DNA of 64,000 nt, from the NCBI RefSeq assembly GCF_005491705.1, contig NZ_CP028092.1, positions 3,720,001 through 3,784,000 on the forward strand. Reading direction: 5' to 3'. Below the pieces are notes generated by a model. The model was not told the DNA's origin and made no database searches. It saw only the letters and a program-made list of their open reading frames with translations. The position numbers and the translations under genes were made by a program. Shown piece by piece: positions 45,439-53,292 of this stretch (its first letter is position 1; each line of letters begins with the position of its first letter). Source of the stretch: Pontibacter sp. SGAir0037 (GTDB taxonomy: Bacteria; Bacteroidota; Bacteroidia; Cytophagales; Hymenobacteraceae).

Positions 45439-45474
45439 CGCTACTCAAAACTAACTAAACTAACTTATAAACTA

Positions 45475-46614
45475 ATGGAATTTAACACCTCAGAAAATCA
45501 GCGGATGATCTCTGAAATGATCAGGGACTTTGGTTCGAGACACATTAAACCCTATATGCGGGCATGGGATGAAAGCCAGGAATTTCCAGTGAATGTTTTT
45601 AAACAACTTGGTGAACTTGGGCTGATGGGCGTTCTGGTACCAGCCGAATATGGCGGTGCCGGCTTTGGTTACTTAGAATATGTTACAGCTATTGCAGAAC
45701 TGGCTAAGATCGATGGCTCCATCGGGTTATCTATGGCTGCGCATAACTCGCTTTGCACAGGCCATATTCTGCAATTCGGCAATGAAGAACAGAAACAGAA
45801 ATATTTGCCTAAACTGGCGACAGCTGAATGGATTGGGGCCTGGGGCTTAACAGAACCTAATACAGGTTCTGATGCAGGCAATATGCGAACAGTTGCTGTT
45901 CAGGATGGCGATTATTGGATAATCAATGGCGCGAAGAATTTTATTACACATGGCAAATCCGGTCATGTAGCTGTTGTAATTGTACGCACCGGCGAGGTGG
46001 GAGATTCTCATGGCATGACTGCCTTTGTTGTGGAAAAAGGCACAGAAGGATTTAAAGCTGGTCGCAAGGAAGACAAGCTTGGTATGCGTGCTTCGGAAAC
46101 AACAGAGCTTATATTTGAGGACTGTCGTGTACATAGGGACCAGATGCTGGGAAATGTTGGCGAAGGTTTTGTACAAGCTATGAAAGTACTGGACGGAGGC
46201 CGCATTTCTATAGCAGCTCTCTCGCTAGGCATTGCGCAAGGTGCTTTTGAGGCAGCCAAGGCCTATGCGCAGGAGCGTAGCCAATTCAATAAACCTATCT
46301 CCAGCTTTCAGGGCATCTCTTTTAAGCTGGCTGATATGGCTACAGAAATTGAAGCCGCCTCGCTGCTCACTTACCAGGCCGCCGACATGAAGAACCGTGG
46401 GCTTAGCGTAAACAAGGAATCCGCTATGGCAAAACTTTATGCTTCTGAAGTAGCAGTGCGGGTTGCCAACGAGGCAGTACAGATATTCGGAGGCTATGGC
46501 TTTACAAAAGATTATCCTGCTGAAAAGTTTTATCGAGATGCCAAACTTTGCACTATAGGTGAAGGAACAAGTGAGATACAGAAGCTCGTCATATCAAGAG
46601 CCATTCTGAATTAG
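45475..46614 (+). CDS. Acyl-CoA dehydrogenase
   Basis: FAD enzyme that introduces the first double bond in fatty acid or branched-chain acyl-CoA breakdown, passing electrons to electron-transfer flavoprotein. The 379 residues show the FAD/substrate motif AWGLTEPNTGSDAGN, GAKNFITHG, the second signature QIFGGYGFTKDYPAEKFYRDAKL, and the catalytic Glu363 in GEGTSEIQ. The position of this Glu is that of short- and medium-chain or butyryl-type enzymes. Chain-length preference cannot be decided from sequence alone. The gene is monocistronic. Confidence 0.95.
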   Translation: MEFNTSENQRMISEMIRDFGSRHIKPYMRAWDESQEFPVNVFKQLGELGLMGVLVPAEYGGAGFGYLEYVTAIAELAKIDGSIGLSMAAHNSLCTGHILQFGNEEQKQKYLPKLATAEWIGAWGLTEPNTGSDAGNMRTVAVQDGDYWIINGAKNFITHGKSGHVAVVIVRTGEVGDSHGMTAFVVEKGTEGFKAGRKEDKLGMRASETTELIFEDCRVHRDQMLGNVGEGFVQAMKVLDGGRISIAALSLGIAQGAFEAAKAYAQERSQFNKPISSFQGISFKLADMATEIEAASLLTYQAADMKNRGLSVNKESAMAKLYASEVAVRVANEAVQIFGGYGFTKDYPAEKFYRDAKLCTIGEGTSEIQKLVISRAILN

Positions 46615-46858
46615 AAAAGAAATAAAGAGCCAGGAGATGGCAGCAATAAAGAGGCAGACATCTACTACCACAGGTCTTTTACTTTCTGACACACCTACCT
46701 ACAAACATCTGATAGAGCTGATATTTTTTACAAGCAAGCAAAACCGGTAAGAAAGCAACTCAGTAAATGGCAGATCGTAAGAAAAAGTAGTTTTATTGAG
46801 TTTAAAAGGCAATTGCCGACATATTTGGATAGTTTGTGAGAAATATTTTAGCAAACTA
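46615..46858. other. Spacer between acyl-CoA dehydrogenase and rpsU
   Basis: AT-rich sequence without a recognisable gene or strong hairpin. Confidence 0.4.
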
Positions 46859-46890
46859 TTGATTTTTAAGTAAAAGCTTGTGTAAATTTG
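46859..46890 (+). promoter_or_regulatory. Promoter of rpsU
   Basis: TTG at 46859-46861, a 21-base spacer and TAAATTTG (46883-46890) followed by C match the Bacteroidota promoter pattern. The rpsU ATG is 33 bases further on. Confidence 0.58.
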
Positions 46891-46922
46891 CAACCCTAAT
46901 ATCAGAAGAAGAGAGTAAAAAC

Positions 46923-47117
46923 ATGATAATTGTAAACGTAAAGGATAACGAGTCTGTAGACCGCGCATTAAAAAGATTCAAGAAGAAGTTCGAGAGAACT
47001 GGAGTTCTGAAAGAACTTAGAGCAAGAACTTTCTTTGAAAAACCATCTGTAGCAAAAAGAAAGCAAAAAGAAAGAGCTGCTTACAAGCAAAAGCTTTTTG
47101 CTCAAGAAAACTACTAG
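46923..47117 (+). CDS. rpsU: 30S ribosomal protein S21
   Basis: A 64-residue, strongly basic ribosomal protein. The start is the ATG at 46923, giving MIIVNVKDNESVDRALKRFK, the standard S21 N-terminus, with the conserved FEKPSVAKRKQKERA stretch. A longer upstream frame overlaps the promoter and is rejected. It heads the rpsU-xerC-hpf group seen in many Bacteroidota. Confidence 0.97.
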   Translation: MIIVNVKDNESVDRALKRFKKKFERTGVLKELRARTFFEKPSVAKRKQKERAAYKQKLFAQENY

Positions 47118-47142
47118 ACTTAGTACCAATATATTGTATTTT

Positions 47143-47205
47143 TCCATAACTTAGTAAACCTGCCTTAAGCGCCAGGTTTACTAAGTTATGGATTTATTTT
47201 TTAAA
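47143..47205 (+). terminator. 20-bp perfect hairpin with T-rich tail overlapping the xerC start
   Basis: Arms 47143-47162 and 47173-47192 are perfectly complementary with a 10-base loop. The xerC ATG (47188-47190) lies within the right arm and the stem is followed by TTTATTTTTT. It has the form of a terminator or attenuator for the rpsU transcript and, in the RNA, would hide the xerC start codon. Confidence 0.65.
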
Positions 47206-48066
47206 TATTTGCAGTATGAAAAGCGGTATAGTACTCATACCCTTACCTCTTACCATACTGATTTAGGCCAATTCGCCACCTACCTGGAGCAGGTATATGA
47301 AATTACTGATCCTGCCGAAGCTGATCATACCATTATCCGTTCCTGGATTCTTTCGCTGGTGCATAACCACATTCAGCCGCGCTCCATCAATAGAAAGATA
47401 GCCTGTCTTCGTTCTTATTACCGCTTCCTGTTATCGCAACAACGCATACAGGTAAACCCGATGCTGCGCATCAGAGCTCCTAAAGTATCTAAAAAGTTAC
47501 CAGGTTTTGTGCCTGAAGAACCATTCAATACGCTTCTAGACAGTTTTACTTTTGAAGAAAATTTCGAAGGCTACCGTGATAAGCTGATCCTGGAGTTCCT
47601 ATATGGTACAGGTATTCGCCTGTCGGAGCTGATTAGTATAGAAGAATCCGACATAGATTTGAGAGCCAGAACAGTACGCGTTTTGGGCAAAGGCAACAAA
47701 GAACGCATTGTTCCTGTAAACGACTCGCTTTATACCTGTATAGAAACCTATTTAGCATATAAGCGCCAATATATACCAGATAACAATTCTAAAACCCTGC
47801 TCGTTACTAGTAAGGCACGTCCGCTTTATCCTAAGTTTGTTTATCGTGTTGTAAAAAAGTTTATCAGTATGATTACAACTTCAGAACATAACAGCCCACA
47901 TGTGTTGCGCCATTCTTTTGCAACACACCTTTTGAACAAAGGGGCTGACTTAAACGCGATAAAAGATTTGCTGGGCCACGCCAGCCTTGCAGCCACCCAG
48001 GTTTACACACACAATTCTATTGAGAAACTCAAATCTGTATTTGAGAAAGCTCATCCCAAAGCATAA
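47188..48066 (+). CDS. xerC: Tyrosine recombinase XerC/XerD
   Basis: Site-specific recombinase that resolves chromosome dimers at dif. The 292 residues have the N-terminal SAM-like core-binding domain (YLQYEKRYSTHTL) and the catalytic domain with the full set of residues: Arg144 (GTGIRLSEL), Lys168 (VLGKGNKER), His238 and Arg241 (HVLRHSFATHLL), His264 (LLGHASL) and the nucleophile Tyr273 (TQVYTH). Position between rpsU and hpf is the usual chromosomal context, so this is a housekeeping Xer protein and not a mobile-element integrase. Whether to call it XerC or XerD is not certain. Confidence 0.92.
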   Translation: MDLFFKYLQYEKRYSTHTLTSYHTDLGQFATYLEQVYEITDPAEADHTIIRSWILSLVHNHIQPRSINRKIACLRSYYRFLLSQQRIQVNPMLRIRAPKVSKKLPGFVPEEPFNTLLDSFTFEENFEGYRDKLILEFLYGTGIRLSELISIEESDIDLRARTVRVLGKGNKERIVPVNDSLYTCIETYLAYKRQYIPDNNSKTLLVTSKARPLYPKFVYRVVKKFISMITTSEHNSPHVLRHSFATHLLNKGADLNAIKDLLGHASLAATQVYTHNSIEKLKSVFEKAHPKA

Positions 48067-48091
48067 GTTAAACCAATAATTTATTTCAATT

Positions 48092-48391
48092 ATGAAGCTA
48101 CAGATGCATTCCATTCATTTTGATGCTGATAAACAGCTAACTGATTTTATAGCGCAGAAAGTAAATAAATTGGAAACCTTTTACGATCGTATTGTCGATG
48201 GAGAAGTGTTTCTAAAGCATAATAATAAAGACGGAATAGATAATAAAACGGTTGAAATAAGGTTATTTGTACCTGGCTCTACCCTGTTTTCTCAGGAAGA
48301 TGCTCCTTCTTTTGAAGCTGCTACTGATGCTGCTGTTGAAGCGATGCGCCGCCAGCTAAAGAGGTTTAAGCAAAAACAGATGGCTCATTAA
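48092..48391 (+). CDS. hpf: Ribosome hibernation-promoting factor, short form
   Basis: A 99-residue HPF/RaiA-type protein that binds idle ribosomes. Features are MKLQMHSIHFDADKQLTDFI, the basic helix FIAQKVNKLETFYDRIVDGEVFLK and C-terminal AVEAMRRQLKRFKQKQ. It lacks the C-terminal dimerisation domain of long HPF. It follows xerC after 25 bases, in the standard gene order. Confidence 0.93.
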   Translation: MKLQMHSIHFDADKQLTDFIAQKVNKLETFYDRIVDGEVFLKHNNKDGIDNKTVEIRLFVPGSTLFSQEDAPSFEAATDAAVEAMRRQLKRFKQKQMAH

Positions 48392-48457
48392 AATTATAAA
48401 TATTAACTTGAGGTGGTGATCACCTGTATAACATCACACAGATGTAAGATTAGAGAG

Positions 48458-48518
48458 AATAGCTCTAAAAACACGAGGCCTGCAAGTAAACTGCAGGCCT
48501 CGTGTTTTTAGAGCTATT
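48458..48518. terminator. 27-bp perfect hairpin between hpf and metK
   Basis: Arms 48458-48484 and 48492-48518 are perfectly complementary (AACACGAGGCCTGCA core) with a seven-base loop. It lies between two convergent genes, and inner A/T runs flank the GC core on both strands, fitting a bidirectional terminator. Confidence 0.78.
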
Positions 48519-48526
48519 TCAAGGCA

Positions 48527-49831
48527 CTATAGCCCGAATTCAGCCTTAATCTTTTCTACATAATCCAGCTTCTCCCAAGTAAAGGTTTCAAACTCCCTTA
48601 CCTCCGTCTGGCCATTCTTTCCTATTTCTACTTTTTTCACGCCAGGTGTTCTACCCATGTGTCCATAGGCAGCTGTTTCTGAGAAGATAGGATTCTGTAG
48701 CCCATACCGCTGTACAATAGCATAAGGACGCATGTCAAAGATGTTACTCAGCTTATCAGCAATTTCACCATCGCTCATTACATTACCGTTGGCATCTTTT
48801 ACATTGGTAGAACCATAAGTAGTTACATAGAATCCAACTGGTTTTGCTACTCCAATTGCATAAGCCACTTGTACCAATGCCTGGTCTGCGACACCCGCTG
48901 CTACTAAGTTTTTAGCAACGTGACGTGCTGCATAAGCTGCAGAGCGATCTACTTTAGACGAATCTTTTCCAGAAAAAGCACCGCCACCATGTGCTCCCTT
49001 GCCACCATAAGTATCTACAATAATTTTACGGCCTGTAAGTCCGGTATCTCCATGCGGACCGCCAATTACAAATTTGCCAGTTGGATTGATATGGTAAACT
49101 ATATCGTTGTTAAATAGCTTCTGAATTCGCTCCGGAAGCAGATTAAGCACACGAGGTATAAGAATAGTATCAACATCTTCTTTAATACGTTGTACCATTT
49201 TTACTTCTGCTTCTTCTTTTGCTTCGCTGTTATCAGCCGTTGGAAGCTCAAACTCATCGTGCTGTGTGGATATAACAATAGTATCAATCTTTTCAGGCAC
49301 ATGATTATCGCTGTAACGGATGGTCACCTGCGACTTTGCATCCGGGCGCAGGTAAGTCATTTCTTTACCTTCTTTACGAATAGCAGACAGCTCCTGTAAC
49401 AGCAAATGCGATATGCTCAATGCAAGTGGCATGTAATTGTCTGTTTCATTTGTTGCATAACCAAACATCATTCCCTGGTCGCCTGCACCCTGCTCTTCCG
49501 GATTTGCCCGCTCTACCCCCTGGTTAATATCGCTTGATTGCTCATGAATTGCAGAGATGACGCCACATGCTTCCGCATCAAATTTGTACTCAGATTTTGT
49601 ATAGCCAATTCGTCTGATAACTTCCCTGGCCACCTTCTGCACATCAACATAGGCCTCTGTTTTAACTTCACCACTTAACACGACTAAACCTGTTGTTACA
49701 AGTGTTTCGCAGGCTACTTTGGATTGTGGATCCTGCTTCAGGAATTCATCTAAAAGTGCATCGGATATCTGATCTGCTACTTTATCTGGGTGTCCTTCTG
49801 ACACTGATTCAGAAGTGAATAAATATGGCAT
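48527..49831 (-). CDS. metK: S-adenosylmethionine synthase
   Basis: Makes S-adenosylmethionine from methionine and ATP. The 434 residues contain the ATP-binding [12 protein letters not shown], the phosphate loop [23 protein letters not shown], and the N-terminal [21 protein letters not shown]. Slightly longer than the E. coli enzyme (384), with an insertion around residues 200-230 rich in Glu and Lys ([17 protein letters not shown]), as commonly seen in Bacteroidota. No SAM riboswitch was recognised upstream. Confidence 0.97.
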   Translation of the reverse strand: MPYLFTSESVSEGHPDKVADQISDALLDEFLKQDPQSKVACETLVTTGLVVLSGEVKTEAYVDVQKVAREVIRRIGYTKSEYKFDAEACGVISAIHEQSSDINQGVERANPEEQGAGDQGMMFGYATNETDNYMPLALSISHLLLQELSAIRKEGKEMTYLRPDAKSQVTIRYSDNHVPEKIDTIVISTQHDEFELPTADNSEAKEEAEVKMVQRIKEDVDTILIPRVLNLLPERIQKLFNNDIVYHINPTGKFVIGGPHGDTGLTGRKIIVDTYGGKGAHGGGAFSGKDSSKVDRSAAYAARHVAKNLVAAGVADQALVQVAYAIGVAKPVGFYVTTYGSTNVKDANGNVMSDGEIADKLSNIFDMRPYAIVQRYGLQNPIFSETAAYGHMGRTPGVKKVEIGKNGQTEVREFETFTWEKLDYVEKIKAEFGL

Positions 49832-50137
49832 TTTATGATTGATTAAGGTACAAATTATTAGCCAGGTGCTTCTCTCTGGCAGTAACTACAAAACTAATAG
49901 AAATCTGCCACACAAAAAATTAATACGACAAATCAGCATCATGGTAACACATGTCATAACATTAATTTTAAAGCTGCTTATGTACGATCATCACCGTCTA
50001 CACCTGCAGTTTTTAGTTGTTATTTTAATATAAGCCCTGCTAACATAGCAGGATTTGCATTATCACTTTTCTATTGCAAACCTTTCAATTAACATATACG
50101 TTCTATTGCCCACTTGTACATCTCTAATAATACACAC
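49832..50137. other. Divergent metK/PAP2 intergenic region
   Basis: AT-rich sequence that must hold two promoters. No clear TAnnTTTG element and no supported gene. Confidence 0.4.
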
Positions 50138-50944
50138 ATGAAGTTATTTAAATATATTTTTTTGTGCTTTTATATGACTTTTAGCCTAAACTGCTTTAGT
50201 CAATCTGCTTCACCATATCAAACCAGTGTTGGTGTTGATGCCCCTATTACGGCTTTAGGTGCAGGGCTTACTTACTATGGCCTGACTCTTATGCAATCTA
50301 AATCAGGTTTGACTTCGGAAGAGGCGCTAGCCCTTAATGTGAAGGATGTGAATAGGTTTGATCGCTTCTCAGCAGGCTTTTATTCAGAAAGAGCTAATAC
50401 AATAAGCGATTATCCCTTATACACCTCTTTTGGTACACCACTCTTGCTACTATTAAATGAGAATGTTAGAAGCAATGCTGGACAAGTGCTGGTTCTTTAT
50501 GTAGAAACCATGGCTATAACAGGTGCCCTTTACACCATGACAAACGGTAATGTTATTCGCAACCGTCCCCTTACCTACAGCCAAGATGTATCCCTTGCAG
50601 AAAAAGGCAGAGCAAATGCTCAGAATTCTTTTTATGCAGGTCATACTGCGGCCGCTGCCAGTGCCTCTTTCTTTGCCGCCAAAGTATTTCACGATTTCAA
50701 TCCTGATTCTCCGGCACGACCGTACGTTTGGGCTACTGCCGCTGCAATTCCAGCTACTGTAGGTTATTTCAGGCTGAAAGCTGGTAAGCACTTTCTAAGT
50801 GATAACATTTTAGGCTATACTTTAGGCGCAGCTGCTGGTATCCTTGTTCCTCAGTTACACAAAAAGTCTGCTAAGCTCCCCTTTTCAGTTGTTCCCATCA
50901 GCGGGCCAGGGTTTAGTGGGGCTTTAGTGAGTTGTAGGTTTTAG
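50138..50944 (+). CDS. PAP2-family phosphatase
   Basis: Membrane or periplasmic phosphatase of 268 residues, acting on lipid-linked phosphates such as undecaprenyl diphosphate or phosphatidic acid. The three family motifs are visible in slightly divergent form: GNVIRNRPLTY (Kx6RP-like), NSFYAGHTAA (PSGH-like, catalytic His) and RLKAGKHFLSDNILGYTLGA (SRx5HxxxD-like). The ATG at 50138 gives a good signal peptide (MKLFKYIFLCFYMTFSLNCFSQ); a TTG eight codons upstream is less likely. It converges with the next gene across a 74-bp palindrome. Confidence 0.87.
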   Translation: MKLFKYIFLCFYMTFSLNCFSQSASPYQTSVGVDAPITALGAGLTYYGLTLMQSKSGLTSEEALALNVKDVNRFDRFSAGFYSERANTISDYPLYTSFGTPLLLLLNENVRSNAGQVLVLYVETMAITGALYTMTNGNVIRNRPLTYSQDVSLAEKGRANAQNSFYAGHTAAAASASFFAAKVFHDFNPDSPARPYVWATAAAIPATVGYFRLKAGKHFLSDNILGYTLGAAAGILVPQLHKKSAKLPFSVVPISGPGFSGALVSCRF

Positions 50945-50972
50945 GAGTTTTATATATTCTTATTAAGTATTA

Positions 50973-51046
50973 TAATCACATATTACAACAATCACTTGCA
51001 ATAGTCTTTAAAGACTATTGCAAGTGATTGTTGTAATATGTGATTA
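50973..51046. terminator. 74-bp perfect palindrome
   Basis: Arms 50973-51009 and 51010-51046 (37 bp each) are perfectly complementary with no spacer (centre GTCTTTAAAGAC). It lies between convergent genes and its right arm encodes the last 10 residues and stop codon of the minus-strand gene. Confidence 0.75.
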
Positions 51047-51704
51047 GTTTAATTAAATCACTATCTTTTTTGATATCTAGCTTGTTTTCCTTCAAATAAC
51101 TTTCTGCTTCTTTTGAATTATTCAAAATTGCCATTATGCCTTTTGAATCTTTTTTAAATCTCATTATTTTATTATCGGTAGTGTTATATACAAAGTAGTT
51201 TGTATTTTCAATTATATTTTTGTTTATAGTTGCCGAATTATAACTTTTTTCTTCTCTAATAGCTTTATATGAACGCTTCAAAAGAGTAATCTTTCCTTCA
51301 GCCAGAACTTCATAGTATGATGCTTCTGTACCACCTAAAATTACAGGATATCCATTTTTGAACTTCCTATTATTCTTAGAATCATCTGAATCTGACATAA
51401 ATTCAAATTGTACAACAGGTTTAATAAAGGCCATGGCTATCCCATCTTTATTAGAAAAAATGAGTTGGTTTGAGATCTGATCATATTTAAGCTTTTCAAC
51501 TTGGAAAATTTCACCATCAGCAAATTTAATTATTGCCCGCTCCCACTCATCATATAAATAAGGAGATCCATTAATGCTTTCATATTGGCCAATCCTTAAC
51601 GTACTTCCGTTTACATCTTGCATGTAAGGATAGTTTTGGGCTACTATCGAATTACTAATTAGACAAAATATAATACACAGTGTTGGCATTATTAATTTCA
51701 TCAT
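51015..51704 (-). CDS. Secreted protein of unknown function
   Basis: A 229-residue protein not recognised as any family. A signal peptide is clear (MMKLIMPTLCIIFCLISNSIVAQ). The mature part is rich in Lys, Asn and Tyr, predicted mainly beta in the middle (LRIGQYESINGSPYLYDEW, VILGGTEASYYEVLAEGKITLLKRSY), and ends in a charged helical section. Codon use is AT-rich like the neighbouring susCD genes. It lies downstream of susD on the same strand but behind a 40-bp hairpin, so it is probably a separate transcript. Its last 10 codons are part of a 74-bp palindrome. Confidence 0.7.
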   Translation of the reverse strand: MMKLIMPTLCIIFCLISNSIVAQNYPYMQDVNGSTLRIGQYESINGSPYLYDEWERAIIKFADGEIFQVEKLKYDQISNQLIFSNKDGIAMAFIKPVVQFEFMSDSDDSKNNRKFKNGYPVILGGTEASYYEVLAEGKITLLKRSYKAIREEKSYNSATINKNIIENTNYFVYNTTDNKIMRFKKDSKGIMAILNNSKEAESYLKENKLDIKKDSDLIKLITYYNNHLQ

Positions 51705-51771
51705 TGTTATTTCTTTTAATTTTCACTTACTATTAAAACGAACTTCAAGCTGTACTTTTCTATTTTAAAAT

Positions 51772-51852
51772 ATATTTAAGTGATTACAATAGATAAACAA
51801 AAGGGGATGCTTAGCATCCCCTTTTGTTTATCTATTGTAATCACTTAAATAT
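51772..51852. terminator. 40-bp perfect hairpin after susD
   Basis: Arms 51772-51811 and 51813-51852 are perfectly complementary around one base (effective loop TTA). The stem contains CAAAAGGGGATGC and overlaps the last codon and stop of susD (51845-51852). On the minus strand it would end the susCD transcript. Confidence 0.78.
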
Positions 51853-53275
51853 TTGGATTAACATTTAACTCTCTTTCAGGAATAGGGAAATAACGAGGAA
51901 GAGAAGAACTTCCAGGATACGGAATTGTACGTGCAGTAGCAGGATATACCGAAGATCTGGTTATTTCTCTTTTCAAGCGATTTAAATCATGAAATCTATT
52001 TCCTTCAAATGCAAGCTCTTTCCTTCTTTCAGTAATAATATCTTCTAAAAGTTGGCTACCTGTAGAAGCAAAAGTGAAGGTAGAATACCTTTTTGATGCT
52101 AATTCATTTAATCGGGCTAACGCTGTTGTTTCACTGTTAGTTCTATAAGCAGATTCTGCTGCAATTAGATAAACTTCAGACATTCTGATTACTTTTTTAT
52201 CGCTGATATCACCCGCTCCGAATGGTATTTGATACTTATTTACTATATAAGCAGGATTTTCTCCAGATACGCGTGAAGAATTCGAGATAAGGCTCTTTCT
52301 GATATCCTCTTCGCTATATGAATTATATAACTCAGGTGTAGCTAACATATCACCATAACCTTGTTGATGATAAATATTTACTAATTCATCATTACCAGCA
52401 TTATTTACTGAGTTAGAGGCAACTTCAAAAAGAGTTTCTCTTTTAACTGAACTTGAGTTAGGTGTACCAGAAGCCCAATATGCACCTACCTCTGCTCTGT
52501 TTAATAATGAAAATCCACTATTTGTAATTACATCATTAGCATAAGTTAAAGCAGTAGCATAGTCAGCTTTATACATCGCAACATTTGCCGCAATAGCACG
52601 CGCTGCATATTTAGACATAAAAGCTGATCCTCTATACTGTGTTTGTAGCTGATATGCTTGATCCAAATCATTCATAATTTGGGTATATACCTGCGCTACA
52701 GTACTGCGACTAGGCTTCAGGAATGGGTCATATTGCGTTACGATCGGCACACCAGGAGATGCGGGATCATCTGTGTATGGTTTGGCAAAAAAACGCACTA
52801 AGTTAAAGTATGCTAGTGCTCTGATAGCATAAGCTTCCCCCTTATACTGATTTATATTAGCTGCGTTTCCTCCACTTACAGAAGAGTTAATAATATTATT
52901 TGCTCTTAAGATTAAAGTATAAGAAGCAGACCATATATCACCTATATCCGCATTGGATTGATTAAAAGTATAGTTACTAAAAGGTATATATCTACCTGAA
53001 TTGCGCTCAGAAACAAACACATTATCAGCTAGTAAATCTCCCGCTAAAGGCACATTTCGACCGTATAAAGTGATAGTGCTACCAGATAAAACTACAGTAT
53101 TTAATGCTCTGTACGTTCCATTGAGTGCAATAAGCATATCGGCTTCAGTGGATATTGCCGCATTTTGAGGCACTAATGTAGCTGGCGCTTCATTCAAAAA
53201 CTCATCACTACATGAGGTTAAAATGCTTGTAGTTAAAAGACATGCAAGCACCGTTTTTATTAATATATTCTTCAT
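51845..53275 (-). CDS. SusD/RagB-family nutrient-binding lipoprotein
   Basis: Surface lipoprotein forming the lid of a SusC importer. The 476 residues start with a lipoprotein signal (LTSILTSC, Cys22) followed by SDEFLNEAPATLV, and show the TPR-like SusD fold: AALNGTYRALN-type start, GEAYAIRALAYFNLVRFFAKPY, PSRSTVAQVYTQIMNDLDQAY, and the C-terminal RMSEVYLIAAESAYR, ITERRKELAFEGNRFHDLNRL and ending FPIPERELNVNPN. It sits 17 bases after susC. The substrate is not evident, as no glycoside hydrolase or sulfatase lies beside it. Confidence 0.95.
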   Translation of the reverse strand: MKNILIKTVLACLLTTSILTSCSDEFLNEAPATLVPQNAAISTEADMLIALNGTYRALNTVVLSGSTITLYGRNVPLAGDLLADNVFVSERNSGRYIPFSNYTFNQSNADIGDIWSASYTLILRANNIINSSVSGGNAANINQYKGEAYAIRALAYFNLVRFFAKPYTDDPASPGVPIVTQYDPFLKPSRSTVAQVYTQIMNDLDQAYQLQTQYRGSAFMSKYAARAIAANVAMYKADYATALTYANDVITNSGFSLLNRAEVGAYWASGTPNSSSVKRETLFEVASNSVNNAGNDELVNIYHQQGYGDMLATPELYNSYSEEDIRKSLISNSSRVSGENPAYIVNKYQIPFGAGDISDKKVIRMSEVYLIAAESAYRTNSETTALARLNELASKRYSTFTFASTGSQLLEDIITERRKELAFEGNRFHDLNRLKREITRSSVYPATARTIPYPGSSSLPRYFPIPERELNVNPNI

Positions 53276-53292
53276 TTTTAATTTCTTAATTA

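Noticed and set aside
47188..48066. Tyrosine recombinase as the integrase of a mobile element
   Set aside because: Context rpsU-xerC-hpf is the chromosomal housekeeping order; no att repeats or cargo genes around it.
49832..49900. SAM riboswitch before metK
   Set aside because: No conserved SAM-I, SAM-II or SAM-IV core could be recognised in the short leader.
49839..50033. 64-codon frame upstream of the PAP2 gene
   Set aside because: Starts at TTG inside the metK upstream region, no signal or domain, not supported.
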